A program made the translations under genes and the position numbers. A stretch of DNA of 20,949 nucleotides from Peptoniphilaceae bacterium (GTDB lineage Bacteria > Bacillota > Clostridia > Tissierellales > Peptoniphilaceae): positions 1 through 20,949 of the forward strand of contig JASLJE010000023.1 of NCBI GenBank assembly GCA_030152565.1, given 5' to 3'. Shown here one piece after another: positions 1 through 8,116 of this stretch. The notes beneath the pieces are model-generated. The model saw only the letters and a list, made by a program, of their open reading frames with translations. It was not told where the DNA came from and did no database searches. The first letter of the stretch is position 1. Each line of letters starts with the position of its first letter.

Positions 1-362
1 ATCTTTCTTCAATCTTTTTATCTCTTCTAGGTAATAAAGAAATAAAAAATAAAGACCAGCTAGAGAAGATTTCCTTTATCCTAGACTACTATGATGACAA
101 GGACCACCTGCCTGATAAGCTGGAGAAAACAAAATTAAAAGAACCCTCCAAGGATATAGAAAAAAACATCTACTATCTAAAGGCCAGCCTGGATAGGCTC
201 CCTCTAGAGCCTAGAGCCAAACTTCTACTTTGGGCCTTAAAAAAACTAGATGCCCTAGACTATAGCTTTAGCAGGTATGAAATAGAAAAATTAAATAATC
301 TTTTGGTGGACCTAAACTTTACAGATTCCTTTATGAAGAAATTATCCACCTATAAAATATAA
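1..362 (+). CDS. C-terminal fragment of an unrecognised protein
   Basis: A reading frame is open from the left edge of the window (codons in phase with position 3) to a TAA at 360-362, giving about 119 residues. The start lies outside the window. The visible part is hydrophilic and looks helical, rich in Lys, Asp and Leu, with no membrane segment after the first few residues; it ends FMKKLSTYKI. I recognise no domain. It is supported as a real gene because codon use resembles its neighbours and because a strong intrinsic terminator begins within its last codons. It converges with the ABC permease gene on the other strand. Confidence 0.7.
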   Translation, partial: LSSIFLSLLGNKEIKNKDQLEKISFILDYYDDKDHLPDKLEKTKLKEPSKDIEKNIYYLKASLDRLPLEPRAKLLLWALKKLDALDYSFSRYEIEKLNNLLVDLNFTDSFMKKLSTYKI

Positions 363-390
363 GCCATCAAATGATGGCTTATAACTTTTT
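358..390 (+). terminator. Intrinsic terminator, probably bidirectional
   Basis: An 11-bp perfect stem (358-368 with 373-383) has the loop AAAT and is followed on the plus strand by ACTTTTT. It overlaps the stop codon of the left-edge gene. On the minus strand the stem is followed by TTTTAT, so it can also end the permease transcript arriving from the right. Confidence 0.85.
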
Positions 391-417
391 ATCTTATTTA
401 ATTTTCTTATCTATTTA

Positions 418-2034
418 TTATTCTCTTATCTTAAAGGTATCCTTAGCCTTATACTTAATTAAAATTATAGATAATATTAAATAAACTAGAACTACACTTC
501 CTATTATTAAAACTCCTAAAAGACTCACATCTCCCTTTTGCATCAACATATAACTTACCATGTAAACCGCAAAGTTAAAAAATGTGTAGACAGGGCTTTT
601 AACATCTGAACTCTCTGTATAGGGTTGAACTAAATAATAGAGGGTTAGATAGTGGGTTGAATAGAAAAGGGTCAAAAGTATTATTAGGCCAAAAAGTGGT
701 AGTACATCCATTAGGCTAAGCCTTAGAAAGGCTGCCAAGACTGCCAGGCCTCCAATAAGTGAAAAGGTCATAATACTATTTAAGGCAAAACTTGTCTTTA
801 ATCTTATCTTAAAACTTTTTAAGATAGCATCTGGCTCCCTATACCAATTATGGGGTAAGAGAGACTTATCTATATTGTTAAAAAGTGCATAGGTGTACTT
901 ATCCTTAAAGGCCATCATATAAATCACAAAGAACCATATGCCTAGCTTACTGAAAAGATCAAGGGCAATCTTGTCTTCTTCACCTGGCCACATATAGCTT
1001 GCAAGACCTATAAGAAGAGGAATCGCAAAGGCTGCCAAGGAAATCTTTTTAGCCCTCTTACTAAAGATCTTACTGTATCTGTTCATAAAAATACTATTTA
1101 AATAGTCATATCCAGCCTTGTTTTCAACTGACCTATTGGTCCTAAGATCCAGGTCCTTATCCTCCAAGACCATCTTTTTAGTATTCATATTTTCTTTAGC
1201 ATCCAGCATATCTGCATCTAACTTTAACTCAGCCCTCTTAAGACTCTTATAGTTGCCATAATTTTTTATCATATATAGGCCTATAGCTCCTAGGACTATA
1301 AATAAAACTAGGGCTAAGGGGTTGAATAAAAGATTTACATAGCTTAAATCATCTATTAAATAAATTGGTCCATAGGCAAGTCCTGTAAAAATAAATATTA
1401 AGACCATATAAATAGCCCAGTGGACTTCCCTTCTATCCTCGTCCTTCTTATCTAAAACATTTATGGATATCCCGTCTATAAATAGTCTAAAGGACAAGGT
1501 CTCTACTAAAAGAATAAAAACTTTTAAAATAGAAATATCTATAAAGCTTCCCAGAAGGGCCATGGGAATAAACATGGCTACAAAGAAGACCAAGTAACCA
1601 AAGAAGGCTCTGGACAAAAAGTAGTTCCTGGAATTAAGCTCTAAATAGTTTAGGCAGGTATAGGAGTACTTATTATACTGGCCTGTTAATTGATGTTTTA
1701 TAATTCCCCCTAGGATAATGTTCATAAAGAAGTAAACATTTAAGACCATAAGCCCATACTTGTTGGTAAGAAGATCCATAAAGGTAAAATCTTCCATTAA
1801 AAACTTAAAGGACATATAGTAGAAGGCAAAAAAGTAAATAAACTTCTTTATTATTTCAAATAAAAACCTTAAGACCTTAACTATATTAAAAAGTATGTTC
1901 TTTCCCCGTCCAGACTCATAAAGAGAATCTTTAAAGATTTTTCCTATAAAGGGAATCTTTTGTAAGTTATATACTAGGGTATTGGATGCAATACTATTAT
2001 CCACCCTATTTATCATTTTTAATGTCTCTATCAT
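418..2034 (-). CDS. ABC transporter permease, large polytopic membrane protein
   Basis: A 538-residue protein with about 12 hydrophobic segments arranged in two halves. The first half has helices near residues 58-80, 92-112, 143-165, 167-190, 205-222 and 232-258. A charged cytoplasmic stretch of about 70 residues (260-330) follows, then a second set of helices from about 331 to 530. It lies one base downstream of an ABC ATPase gene and is presumably that ATPase's membrane partner. I infer an ABC-2-like or related exporter permease; the substrate cannot be read from the sequence. The start at 2034 is chosen because a GAGGG ribosome binding site sits six bases upstream, inside the end of the ATPase gene, so translation is probably coupled. 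It is the last gene of the PadR-controlled operon. Confidence 0.8.
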   Translation of the reverse strand: MIETLKMINRVDNSIASNTLVYNLQKIPFIGKIFKDSLYESGRGKNILFNIVKVLRFLFEIIKKFIYFFAFYYMSFKFLMEDFTFMDLLTNKYGLMVLNVYFFMNIILGGIIKHQLTGQYNKYSYTCLNYLELNSRNYFLSRAFFGYLVFFVAMFIPMALLGSFIDISILKVFILLVETLSFRLFIDGISINVLDKKDEDRREVHWAIYMVLIFIFTGLAYGPIYLIDDLSYVNLLFNPLALVLFIVLGAIGLYMIKNYGNYKSLKRAELKLDADMLDAKENMNTKKMVLEDKDLDLRTNRSVENKAGYDYLNSIFMNRYSKIFSKRAKKISLAAFAIPLLIGLASYMWPGEEDKIALDLFSKLGIWFFVIYMMAFKDKYTYALFNNIDKSLLPHNWYREPDAILKSFKIRLKTSFALNSIMTFSLIGGLAVLAAFLRLSLMDVLPLFGLIILLTLFYSTHYLTLYYLVQPYTESSDVKSPVYTFFNFAVYMVSYMLMQKGDVSLLGVLIIGSVVLVYLILSIILIKYKAKDTFKIRE

Positions 2035-2035
2035 C

Positions 2036-2728
2036 CTAGTCCCTCGTCAAGTGTTCTATTATTTCATCTTCATAGGAGGCTGAACTCTTGTCCAATTCCT
2101 TTAGACCTTCTAATTTACCATCTTTCAATAAGACTATTTCATCACACATATCCTTGGCTAGTTGCAAAATATGAGTTGAAAAGATAATAATGTGATCTTC
2201 CTTTAATTCTAAAAGAAACTTCTTTATTTCATTGGCCACAACCACATCCAGTGATGTTAAAGGCTCATCTAAAAGCATGACCTCTGGTTTGGATATGAAA
2301 AGAGTTATAAGGTTTAACTTACTTTTCATACCGTGGGAATAGCCCCTAATTAATCTATGCATGTCTTCTTCTTCAAACTTAAACATGGAAAAGTAGTCTT
2401 CCACCTTAAGTTTCTCATCCCCTCCATGAACCTCTATATAAAACTTAATAAATTCATAGCCGGTTAAAAAGTCGGGTATTATAGGTTGGGAGAAAACCAT
2501 ACCTAGGTTTTTCGCCTCTAATTTCTTTCTAACCCCATCTTTTTCCAAATACATTTGACCGTCTTCCAAGGGATAGTCTCCGTAAATACTCTTAAAAAGA
2601 GTTGTCTTACCTGAACCATTCCTGCCTAAAAGTCCATAGATTACTCCTTGTTCAAATTCATAATCACAGCCTTTTAAAACTTTTTTCTCTCCAAAATCTT
2701 TTTGGATATTCTCAATAATTAATTTCAT
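2036..2728 (-). CDS. ABC transporter ATP-binding protein
   Basis: A 230-residue nucleotide-binding subunit. Visible motifs are the Walker A GRNGSGKT near residue 35, a Q-loop around GMVFSQP, a divergent signature YSHGMKSKLN, Walker B VMLLDEP with the catalytic Glu, and a switch His in IIIFSTHI. It should power the permease encoded immediately downstream, probably as a homodimer with one or two permease copies. The signature lacks the usual SGGQ sequence and has SHGM, a variant seen in many ABC-2 type ATPases. A GTG two codons upstream (2734) is possible, but AAGGA lies seven bases before the ATG at 2728, so that start is preferred. The 65-base gap before it holds a weak possible internal promoter. 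Confidence 0.88.
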   Translation of the reverse strand: MKLIIENIQKDFGEKKVLKGCDYEFEQGVIYGLLGRNGSGKTTLFKSIYGDYPLEDGQMYLEKDGVRKKLEAKNLGMVFSQPIIPDFLTGYEFIKFYIEVHGGDEKLKVEDYFSMFKFEEEDMHRLIRGYSHGMKSKLNLITLFISKPEVMLLDEPLTSLDVVVANEIKKFLLELKEDHIIIFSTHILQLAKDMCDEIVLLKDGKLEGLKELDKSSASYEDEIIEHLTRD

Positions 2729-2770
2729 ATTCACTTCCTTGACTTTTTTATAGTTTATTCATTTATTCTT

Positions 2771-2799
2771 ATGTTACTCTTTTAACCTACATTTTTCAA
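2771..2799 (-). promoter_or_regulatory. Possible internal promoter for the ABC ATPase and permease genes
   Basis: On the minus strand TTGAAA (2794-2799) is separated by 17 bases from TAACAT (2771-2776), a moderate match to -35 and -10 elements, in the gap between the four-helix membrane protein gene and the ATPase gene. There is no terminator in this gap, so read-through from the padR promoter is also expected. AT-rich sequence makes chance matches likely. Confidence 0.3.
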
Positions 2800-3459
2800 T
2801 TAATTCAATCTTTTATTTATAAAGATTGAAGAAACCACCAGTAAAAGGCATATAATTAAGTAGGAGAAAAGATTAAAACTTAAATAGTCCAGGCTAAAGC
2901 CCACTCTTTCCATTAGATAAAAAATTAAGACAAGAGCCCCCATCAAAATTCCCATACTTATTAAACTGGCTAATAGCCTTGCCGACCTATTTTCCAACTT
3001 AACAATCCTTCTACTGAAAAATCCAATAAAAAGAGTCAGGACTAAAACATTTGCAATCAAGTCAATTTTAATATAAATAATACCATCCTTAATAGGCCTT
3101 ATGCCTGCCCCCAAATCCAAGAAGGACAAGACTAAATTTATGAGAAAGACAAGGCTTAAACTCATCAAAACAGTTAAAAAGCTGACCTTAAACTTCTCCT
3201 TAAATCCATCAGCTCCCATAGAGCTCAGGGACAGGTCTATAAAACCATAAAGGTCTTCTCCAAATATATCCTCTACCTGCCTATTATTTCTTTGACCATC
3301 TGTAATCATTTCTAAAATATCTGTTATCAAAATTTTCTTCTTACTAGTAGCCACATTTGCTTCTTTAATATAGGCCAACATTTTTAGAAAGTTATCCAGG
3401 TAGTCTCCTTCTAATTCTTCTAGGTAGCTGGCCTGGATCTTACTTAAATCTTCCTTCAT
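2800..3459 (-). CDS. PadR-associated membrane protein (HAAS/DUF1129-like)
   Basis: A 219-residue protein with two parts. The first 90 residues are soluble and helical, with the motif MITDGQRNNRQVEDIFGED, which resembles the alpha-helical signalling domains (HAAS/DUF1700, DUF1129 types) that accompany PadR regulators. The rest holds four membrane helices, near 90-113, 125-148, 160-183 and 190-214. Its ATG overlaps the 3' end of padR by 20 bases and is preceded by GGAGGTAGGAG, so the two genes are co-translated. In the families I compare it with, such proteins sit between a PadR repressor and an ABC exporter and are thought to sense or relay a signal at the membrane; that role is inferred from context. 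The exact family assignment is uncertain. Confidence 0.7.
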   Translation of the reverse strand: MKEDLSKIQASYLEELEGDYLDNFLKMLAYIKEANVATSKKKILITDILEMITDGQRNNRQVEDIFGEDLYGFIDLSLSSMGADGFKEKFKVSFLTVLMSLSLVFLINLVLSFLDLGAGIRPIKDGIIYIKIDLIANVLVLTLFIGFFSRRIVKLENRSARLLASLISMGILMGALVLIFYLMERVGFSLDYLSFNLFSYLIICLLLVVSSIFINKRLN

Positions 3460-3775
3460 CTCCTACCTCCATATTCTTTTCCACAGCTTTTTTTAATAGG
3501 CGCCATTCAGCTTTAAATCCCTCTATTTCTTCCAGTCCCTCATCTGTGATCTTTAGATATTTCCTAACTGGACCTATATCTGATTTTTTTCTTTGGGAAA
3601 CTAAAAAACCTTTTTTTTCTAGTCTAAGAAGGATAGGATAAACTGTCCCTTCCTGGACGTCAAAGCCCTGATCGTTTAACTCTTGAATAATTTCATAGCC
3701 ATAGGTTTCTTCCCTGGCTACTATGGTCAGGATGCAGGCATCCAAGACCCCCTTTAATAATTGTGTCGATATCAT
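3440..3775 (-). CDS. PadR family transcriptional regulator
   Basis: A 111-residue winged-helix repressor of the short PadR class. The family hallmarks are visible: the helix segment LLKGVLDACILTIV, then ETYGYEIIQEL, the recognition helix and wing region EGTVYPILLRLEKKG, and a short C-terminal dimerisation helix after residue 85. PadR proteins usually repress their own operon and a transporter, and release DNA on binding a drug or phenolic ligand. Here the gene is first in an operon with the membrane protein and ABC exporter genes. A palindrome overlapping its own -10 box (3806-3828) is a credible binding site. AGGTGG lies three bases before the ATG. Confidence 0.93.
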   Translation of the reverse strand: MISTQLLKGVLDACILTIVAREETYGYEIIQELNDQGFDVQEGTVYPILLRLEKKGFLVSQRKKSDIGPVRKYLKITDEGLEEIEGFKAEWRLLKKAVEKNMEVGDEGRFK

Positions 3776-3805
3776 TTTCCACCTACCTTGTATTGTTTAG
3801 TAGTC

Positions 3806-3839
3806 ACTACATTGTAATACAGAGTAGTAAAAAAGTCAA
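3806..3839 (-). promoter_or_regulatory. padR operon promoter with overlapping palindromic operator
   Basis: Minus-strand -35 TTGACT (plus 3834-3839) and -10 TACAAT (plus 3811-3816) are exactly 17 bases apart. A 23-bp dyad, ACTAC-N2-TGTA-N-TACA-N2-GTAGT at 3806-3828, covers the -10. A further GTAGT half-site at 3800-3804 forms a second small palindrome with the ACTAC at 3806-3810. This placement fits autorepression by the PadR protein encoded next to it. The -35 abuts the T-run of the MATE terminator. Confidence 0.75.
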
Positions 3840-3861
3840 TAAAAAATAAGCCCGAAGGCTT
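3838..3861 (-). terminator. Intrinsic terminator after the MATE gene
   Basis: On the minus strand AAGCC-TTCG-GGCTT (3861-3848), a stem closed by a stable TTCG tetraloop, is followed by ATTTTTTATT. The MATE stop codon (3862-3860) overlaps the stem. Confidence 0.88.
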
Positions 3862-5188
3862 AAATTTTATTTCTTATCTTAAAGTAATAAATAGAACCAG
3901 CCAGGTCTGCTAGGACCCAACCTATAGGTATGGCAACCCAAATCCCCCTTACTCCTATGGCCGGTATAGCCGATAGGACATAGGCTAGAAGGACTCTGGT
4001 ACCCAAGGATATAACTGTAAGCACTATGGACATTCTAGGCTTGTTTATGGCCCTATAAAAACCATAGAACATAAATAAAAGACCTATGCCAAAGTAAAAT
4101 ACTGAAACTATTCTCAAATAGTCTACTCCCACCTTTATTACATCCACATTTTCCTTGTCGATAAATATTTCCATAAGTTGACTAGAAAAGGCAAATACTA
4201 AAATACTAATTATCAGGCAGAAAATAAAAACTGATAAAAGTGCCTTTCTAATCCCCTCTTTAATCCTATCCTTCTTTCCAGCCCCATAGTTTTGCCCTAT
4301 AAAAGTAGAAAAGGCATTTCCAAAGTCCTGGACAGGCATATAGGCAAAGGAATCTATTTTTACAGCAGCTGCAAAGCCAGCCATGACAACTGTACCAAAA
4401 CTATTTACCAGGCCTTGAACCATTAAAATTCCAAAGTTCATAATTGATTGTTGGACGCTGGTTAAAAGTGATAGGTTGCCTATGTCTTTTAATATGTCAT
4501 TATTCCAAACCAGGTGTTTTTTCTCCAGTCTTAATTCTGGGAAATATATGTAGTAGTAAATTATTATTCCCAGGGCTGATATGTACTGGGCTATAACTGT
4601 AGCTATGGCAGCTCCCTTAACTCCCCAGCCAAAGCTGATAATAAAAACTATATCTAATACAATATTTATTACGGCTGAAACCATTAAAAATATTACTGGA
4701 GCCAAGGAATTTCCTATGGACCTTAAAATATTAGAAAAATAGTTATAGAGGAAGGTGGCCATGATACCCATAAAGATTATTCTTATGTAGTCTCTCATCA
4801 AATCTCTTATCTCCAAGGGCACATTTAGAAAATCTATAATCTTGTCTAGTCCAAAGAAGACCAAAAGATTTAAAATCAAGCTTATGGCAAAGATTAAAAT
4901 AAAGGAGATAAAAAAGCTATTTTTCAACCTATCTTCATCTTTTCTACCATAGAGGATGGCAAAGTAGGCACCACTTCCCATACAAAGTCCTAAAATTATA
5001 GAAGTTAAAAAAACTATAAAGGTATAGGAGGATCCTACTGCCGCCAGGGCATCTGGTCCTAAATACCTACCTACAATCAAGGTGTCGGCAACATTATAAA
5101 GTTGCTGTAGTAAGTTTCCCAACATTAGGGGTAGGGAAAAAAGAAATAAGTTCTTTGTAATGCTTCCCTCTGTCAAATCTCTTCTCAT
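3860..5188 (-). CDS. MATE family multidrug/cation antiporter
   Basis: A 442-residue membrane protein with about 12 transmembrane helices, the normal length for the family. The N-terminal pattern (LFSLPLMLGNLLQQLYNVADTLIVGRYLG region, followed by ALAAVGSSY) and the second-half repeat (QNYGAGKKDRIKEG) are typical of MATE proteins, which export drugs or metabolites in exchange for Na+ or H+. It appears monocistronic, with its own promoter and terminator. An upstream in-frame ATG at 5203 has no ribosome binding site, while GAGAGG precedes the ATG at 5188, so the shorter start is chosen. The substrate is unknown. It is divergent from the HAD phosphatase gene. Confidence 0.92.
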   Translation of the reverse strand: MRRDLTEGSITKNLFLFSLPLMLGNLLQQLYNVADTLIVGRYLGPDALAAVGSSYTFIVFLTSIILGLCMGSGAYFAILYGRKDEDRLKNSFFISFILIFAISLILNLLVFFGLDKIIDFLNVPLEIRDLMRDYIRIIFMGIMATFLYNYFSNILRSIGNSLAPVIFLMVSAVINIVLDIVFIISFGWGVKGAAIATVIAQYISALGIIIYYYIYFPELRLEKKHLVWNNDILKDIGNLSLLTSVQQSIMNFGILMVQGLVNSFGTVVMAGFAAAVKIDSFAYMPVQDFGNAFSTFIGQNYGAGKKDRIKEGIRKALLSVFIFCLIISILVFAFSSQLMEIFIDKENVDVIKVGVDYLRIVSVFYFGIGLLFMFYGFYRAINKPRMSIVLTVISLGTRVLLAYVLSAIPAIGVRGIWVAIPIGWVLADLAGSIYYFKIRNKI

Positions 5189-5219
5189 ATAAATACCTCT
5201 CATTCTTTAACATTAATTA

Positions 5220-5248
5220 ATATTATCAAATACTAATTAATTGGTCAA
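5220..5248 (-). promoter_or_regulatory. Promoter of the MATE gene
   Basis: On the minus strand -35 TTGACC (5243-5248) is 17 bases from -10 TAATAT (5220-5225), and the -10 is extended by TGA immediately before it. The -35 overlaps the -35 of the divergent HAD gene promoter. Confidence 0.65.
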
Positions 5249-5270
5249 TTTATGAAATTTAGGGTATCAT
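5241..5270 (+). promoter_or_regulatory. Promoter of the HAD phosphatase gene
   Basis: TTGGTC (5241-5246) and TATCAT (5265-5270) are 18 bases apart. The predicted transcript would start close to 5277, which supports translation from the ATG at 5293 rather than the one at 5275. Confidence 0.45.
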
Positions 5271-5292
5271 ATTCATGATTATGGAGGTAATT

Positions 5293-6147
5293 ATGTCGGT
5301 TAAAGTAATTGTATTAGATATTGATGGCACCCTGGTAAATAATGATAAGAAAATCAGCCAGGCTACAAAAGATGCCCTACTTAAGGTTCAAGAAAAAGAA
5401 AATGTTAAACTAATCCTAGCTTCAGGTAGGCCTACAAGAGGGCTTAGCTACTTGGCCCAGGAACTGGAAATGGACAAGCACCATGGATTTTTAATATCCT
5501 TTAATGGATCTAAAATAATAGATGCCCAGTCCCAGGAAGTTCTCTACAACCAAACCATGGATGTGAAAACTGCCAAGGAAGTCTTAAACCACCTAAAGAA
5601 GTTTGATGTTAGACCTATAATAGACAAGGATGACTATATGTATGTAAATAATGTTTATGACTGTTATATTCCCTTCAATGGAGAAATTGTAAACATTATA
5701 GAAATAGAGTCTAGAGAGGCCAGATATAAGTTGTGTGAAGTTGATGACTTGGCTGAGTTTTTAGACTATCCTCTAAATAAAATCCTAACAGCAGCTCCCT
5801 ATGACTATTTAAAGGACAACTACCAGGCCATGTATGAGCCATTTAAAGATAGGCTAAATGGCATGTTTACATCTGAAGTCTTCTTTGAATTCACAGATAA
5901 GAATGTGGACAAGGCCCAAGCCCTAGAAAAAGTTCTACTGCCTCTAGGCTATAAAAAAGAGGAAATTATGGCCATAGGAGATGGTCAAAATGATAAGTCT
6001 ATGATTGAATTTGCCGGTCACGGTATAGCCATGGGAAATGCCATAGATGAAGTCAAGGAAATAGCTGACTATATAAGTCTTAGCAATGAAGAAGATGGGG
6101 TTGCCCATGTAGTTTATAAATATTTCCCAAATTTAAAAGAAGAGTAA
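5293..6147 (+). CDS. Cof-type HAD-IIB sugar-phosphate phosphatase
   Basis: A 284-residue haloacid-dehalogenase superfamily phosphatase of the Cof/YidA type, cytoplasmic. All four HAD motifs are seen: motif I DIDGT with nucleophile D9 and acid D11, motif II ASGR with S44, motif III K207 in NVDKAQAL, and motif IV GDGQND with D230 and D234. The C2 cap domain lies between motifs II and III, about residues 80-190. Such enzymes dephosphorylate sugar phosphates, FMN or similar small phosphoesters; the exact substrate cannot be told. The start at 5293 is chosen because GGAGG lies five bases before it and the HAD core begins at once; the in-frame ATGs at 5275 and 5281 lack a binding site. It stands alone on the plus strand. 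Confidence 0.92.
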   Translation: MSVKVIVLDIDGTLVNNDKKISQATKDALLKVQEKENVKLILASGRPTRGLSYLAQELEMDKHHGFLISFNGSKIIDAQSQEVLYNQTMDVKTAKEVLNHLKKFDVRPIIDKDDYMYVNNVYDCYIPFNGEIVNIIEIESREARYKLCEVDDLAEFLDYPLNKILTAAPYDYLKDNYQAMYEPFKDRLNGMFTSEVFFEFTDKNVDKAQALEKVLLPLGYKKEEIMAIGDGQNDKSMIEFAGHGIAMGNAIDEVKEIADYISLSNEEDGVAHVVYKYFPNLKEE

Positions 6148-6162
6148 ATTTACTCTTCTTTT
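6135..6162. terminator. Bidirectional intrinsic terminator between converging genes
   Basis: A perfect 28-base palindrome (14-base arms 6135-6148 and 6149-6162) is flanked on the plus strand by further T residues. It includes the stop codon of the HAD gene and directly abuts the stop codon of the converging ABC ATPase gene, so it probably serves both. Confidence 0.85.
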
Positions 6163-6852
6163 TTATAGTTTATTTTTATAATCTTCTATTTCTTCCAACT
6201 GACCATCCACAATTTTAAACACTCTATCACAATACTCTAGTAATCTATTGTCGTGGGTTACGATTACTGTTGTCCTCTTTGAGTCTTTAGTTTGACTTGA
6301 TAAAAGTTCTATAACATCTTTTGTCTTTTTAGAATCTAAACTGGCTGTTGGTTCATCTGCTAATAACAAAAAGGGACTGGTGTAAAGAGCCCTACTTATA
6401 GCTGCCCTTTGTCTTTCTCCACCAGATAATTCTCCTGGATAAGAATTCTTTCTATTAGATATACCCATTTTATTAAGAATTTCATCTACTTTCTTTTCAT
6501 CAGTCTTTCTTTTGGCAAATTTATCTACCAAGTGAAATTGATCTTTTATAGTCAAATAGGGTACAAGATTGGAAGCTTGTAATATAAATCCTATCTCATC
6601 AAATCTTAACTTGTTCCTATCTTTTTCCTTCATATTGCCCAAATCCTTGCCATTAAATATTATCTTTCCACCTGTCGGTCTTTGAAGCCCTCCCATCATA
6701 GTTAAAAGGGTACTTTTACCAGATCCACTAGGTCCTATAATAGCGACCATTTCTCCTGCATAAAGGGTAAAGGAGGTCTCTTTTAAAGCCTTGATTTCTT
6801 CATCATTTTTCTTAAAAGTCTTATATACATTTTCAAATTTTATTATCTCCAT
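6163..6852 (-). CDS. MacB/LolD-type ABC transporter ATP-binding protein
   Basis: A 229-residue ATPase with all canonical motifs: Walker A GPSGSGKST at 40-48, Q-loop GFILQ near 92, signature LSGGERQR near 143, Walker B FLLLADEPTASLD near 160, and switch His in VIVTHD. LSGGERQR with ADEPT is typical of the MacB/LolD/FtsE group, whose members drive mechanotransmission-type permeases rather than classic importers. The permease gene ends nine bases upstream and is its evident partner. AGGAGG sits before the ATG. Likely roles are peptide or antibiotic export or resistance, or lipoprotein-related work; no accessory gene narrows it. Confidence 0.93.
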   Translation of the reverse strand: MEIIKFENVYKTFKKNDEEIKALKETSFTLYAGEMVAIIGPSGSGKSTLLTMMGGLQRPTGGKIIFNGKDLGNMKEKDRNKLRFDEIGFILQASNLVPYLTIKDQFHLVDKFAKRKTDEKKVDEILNKMGISNRKNSYPGELSGGERQRAAISRALYTSPFLLLADEPTASLDSKKTKDVIELLSSQTKDSKRTTVIVTHDNRLLEYCDRVFKIVDGQLEEIEDYKNKL

Positions 6853-6861
6853 AAACTCCTC

Positions 6862-7986
6862 CTAACTCAAAACTTCTAATGGATCAACCTTGTTAACACT
6901 AGTTACTGAAAAAATTGCTCCCAGTAAAATAGTTCCTAACATAATAGCTCCTATTATCACAAAAAACATAAGATTAGACTTAAAAGGCACACTTACTGGT
7001 AAGAAATAATCACTTATATAGGTTAAGGCCAATCCCACCGCTATACCTAAAATACTTACTATTAGAGTTTGTACAAAAACTGAAGAAGATATATATGAGG
7101 CTGATATACCTTGAATCTTCATAATTCCAAAAGTCTCTTTTTTCTGCATGGTAACTATAAACATGAATACACCTAAAACTATTGATGCTATCAAGATTAA
7201 AAATCCAATCATAAGACCAAAGGTAAGTACTTGAGCATAATAACCTGGTATCTTATTAATAAACTTATCAATTTCTACCACATCATAATTATTTTTAAGT
7301 TGATTATTTAAATTCTTGTTGTCATGAACTATAAGAGCAGACAGTCTTTCTGGTATGTTTTGAGTAGCTGAGGCTTCTAAATCGACTCCATCATCTCTTT
7401 CTTCAGGCCTATAATTCATCATAGCCTGTGATGCTTCCATTAAATCTGTATATATAACATCTGACGTATTATATTTAGCTTCCTCTGTAAATCCTACAAG
7501 AGTAAAGGTTTTTCCACTACTAGTTATCTTTAACTTATCTCCCAAACTTAAGTTTTTTTCTTCCTTAAGTGATAGACTAGCCAAGACCTCTTCATCTGAT
7601 TTTTTATCCCTTCCTTCTACAATCTTTGGGTATAGTTTAGAATTGTCTTCTACACCTATTAGGACCAAATTTAACAAGTCATCTTCCTTATCTGATCCAT
7701 TTACAAAGGCACTTGACCTGGAAAGATTAAGAGGTGATATATCGTAATCTTTAAATTCTTCAATTACTTGCTTCTCTAAGATTGATGCCTGAATATTCTT
7801 ATTAGAACCTTTTTGTAAAACTATCCTATCTGCCTGCCATAAGTCTATGGCTGTCCTATTATCCTGTGCCAATCCATAGGCAAGCCCTAGAAGGAAAAAT
7901 ACAAGATAGCTTAGAAGAACAACAATGCTAATAATTAATATAAATTTTTTCTTGTCTTTTTTTATTTCTTTAATTGCTAAAAACAT
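6862..7986 (-). CDS. FtsX/MacB-like ABC transporter permease
   Basis: A protein of about 374 residues with the four-helix MacB layout. The first membrane helix lies near residues 14-38, followed by an extracellular MacB_PCD-like domain of about 210 residues (the SLKEEKNLSLGDKLKI region is typical). Three C-terminal helices of the FtsX domain follow, near 255-285, 300-325 and 338-365; it ends NKVDPLEVLS, a sequence common to this family. It should dimerise and work with the ATPase gene that follows. Two starts are possible. The ATG at 7995 has AAGGAAGGG directly against it; the ATG at 7986 gives the family-like N-terminus MFLAIKEIKK and is preferred, with moderate certainty. I see no convincing promoter in the 120 bases upstream. 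Confidence 0.88.
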   Translation of the reverse strand: MFLAIKEIKKDKKKFILIISIVVLLSYLVFFLLGLAYGLAQDNRTAIDLWQADRIVLQKGSNKNIQASILEKQVIEEFKDYDISPLNLSRSSAFVNGSDKEDDLLNLVLIGVEDNSKLYPKIVEGRDKKSDEEVLASLSLKEEKNLSLGDKLKITSSGKTFTLVGFTEEAKYNTSDVIYTDLMEASQAMMNYRPEERDDGVDLEASATQNIPERLSALIVHDNKNLNNQLKNNYDVVEIDKFINKIPGYYAQVLTFGLMIGFLILIASIVLGVFMFIVTMQKKETFGIMKIQGISASYISSSVFVQTLIVSILGIAVGLALTYISDYFLPVSVPFKSNLMFFVIIGAIMLGTILLGAIFSVTSVNKVDPLEVLS

Positions 7987-8081
7987 AATTCCCATCCCTT
8001 CCTTTTATATACTATATATTAATAGACTTGAATATATTTTCACATATCCAGTTCTTCTATATTACAGCATTTTAGAGAATT

Positions 8082-8104
8082 AAAAAAGACCCTAAGGGTC
8101 TTTT
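8082..8104 (-). terminator. Intrinsic terminator after the flavoprotein gene
   Basis: On the minus strand AAAAGACCC-TTA-GGGTCTTTT (8104-8084) is a 9-bp perfect stem running into a T6 tract (8087-8082). It starts 12 bases after the stop codon of the flavoprotein gene. Confidence 0.9.
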
Positions 8105-8116
8105 CTATATTTATTT

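Noticed and set aside
5275..5292. Upstream ATG codons as the start of the HAD phosphatase
   Set aside because: They lack a ribosome binding site and the second one lies against the GGAGG that serves the ATG at 5293. The added residues are not part of the HAD fold.
7987..8080. Possible promoter for the MacB-type ABC operon
   Set aside because: Several TATAAT-like strings occur in this AT-rich stretch, but none has a convincing -35 at the right distance together with a sensible leader length.
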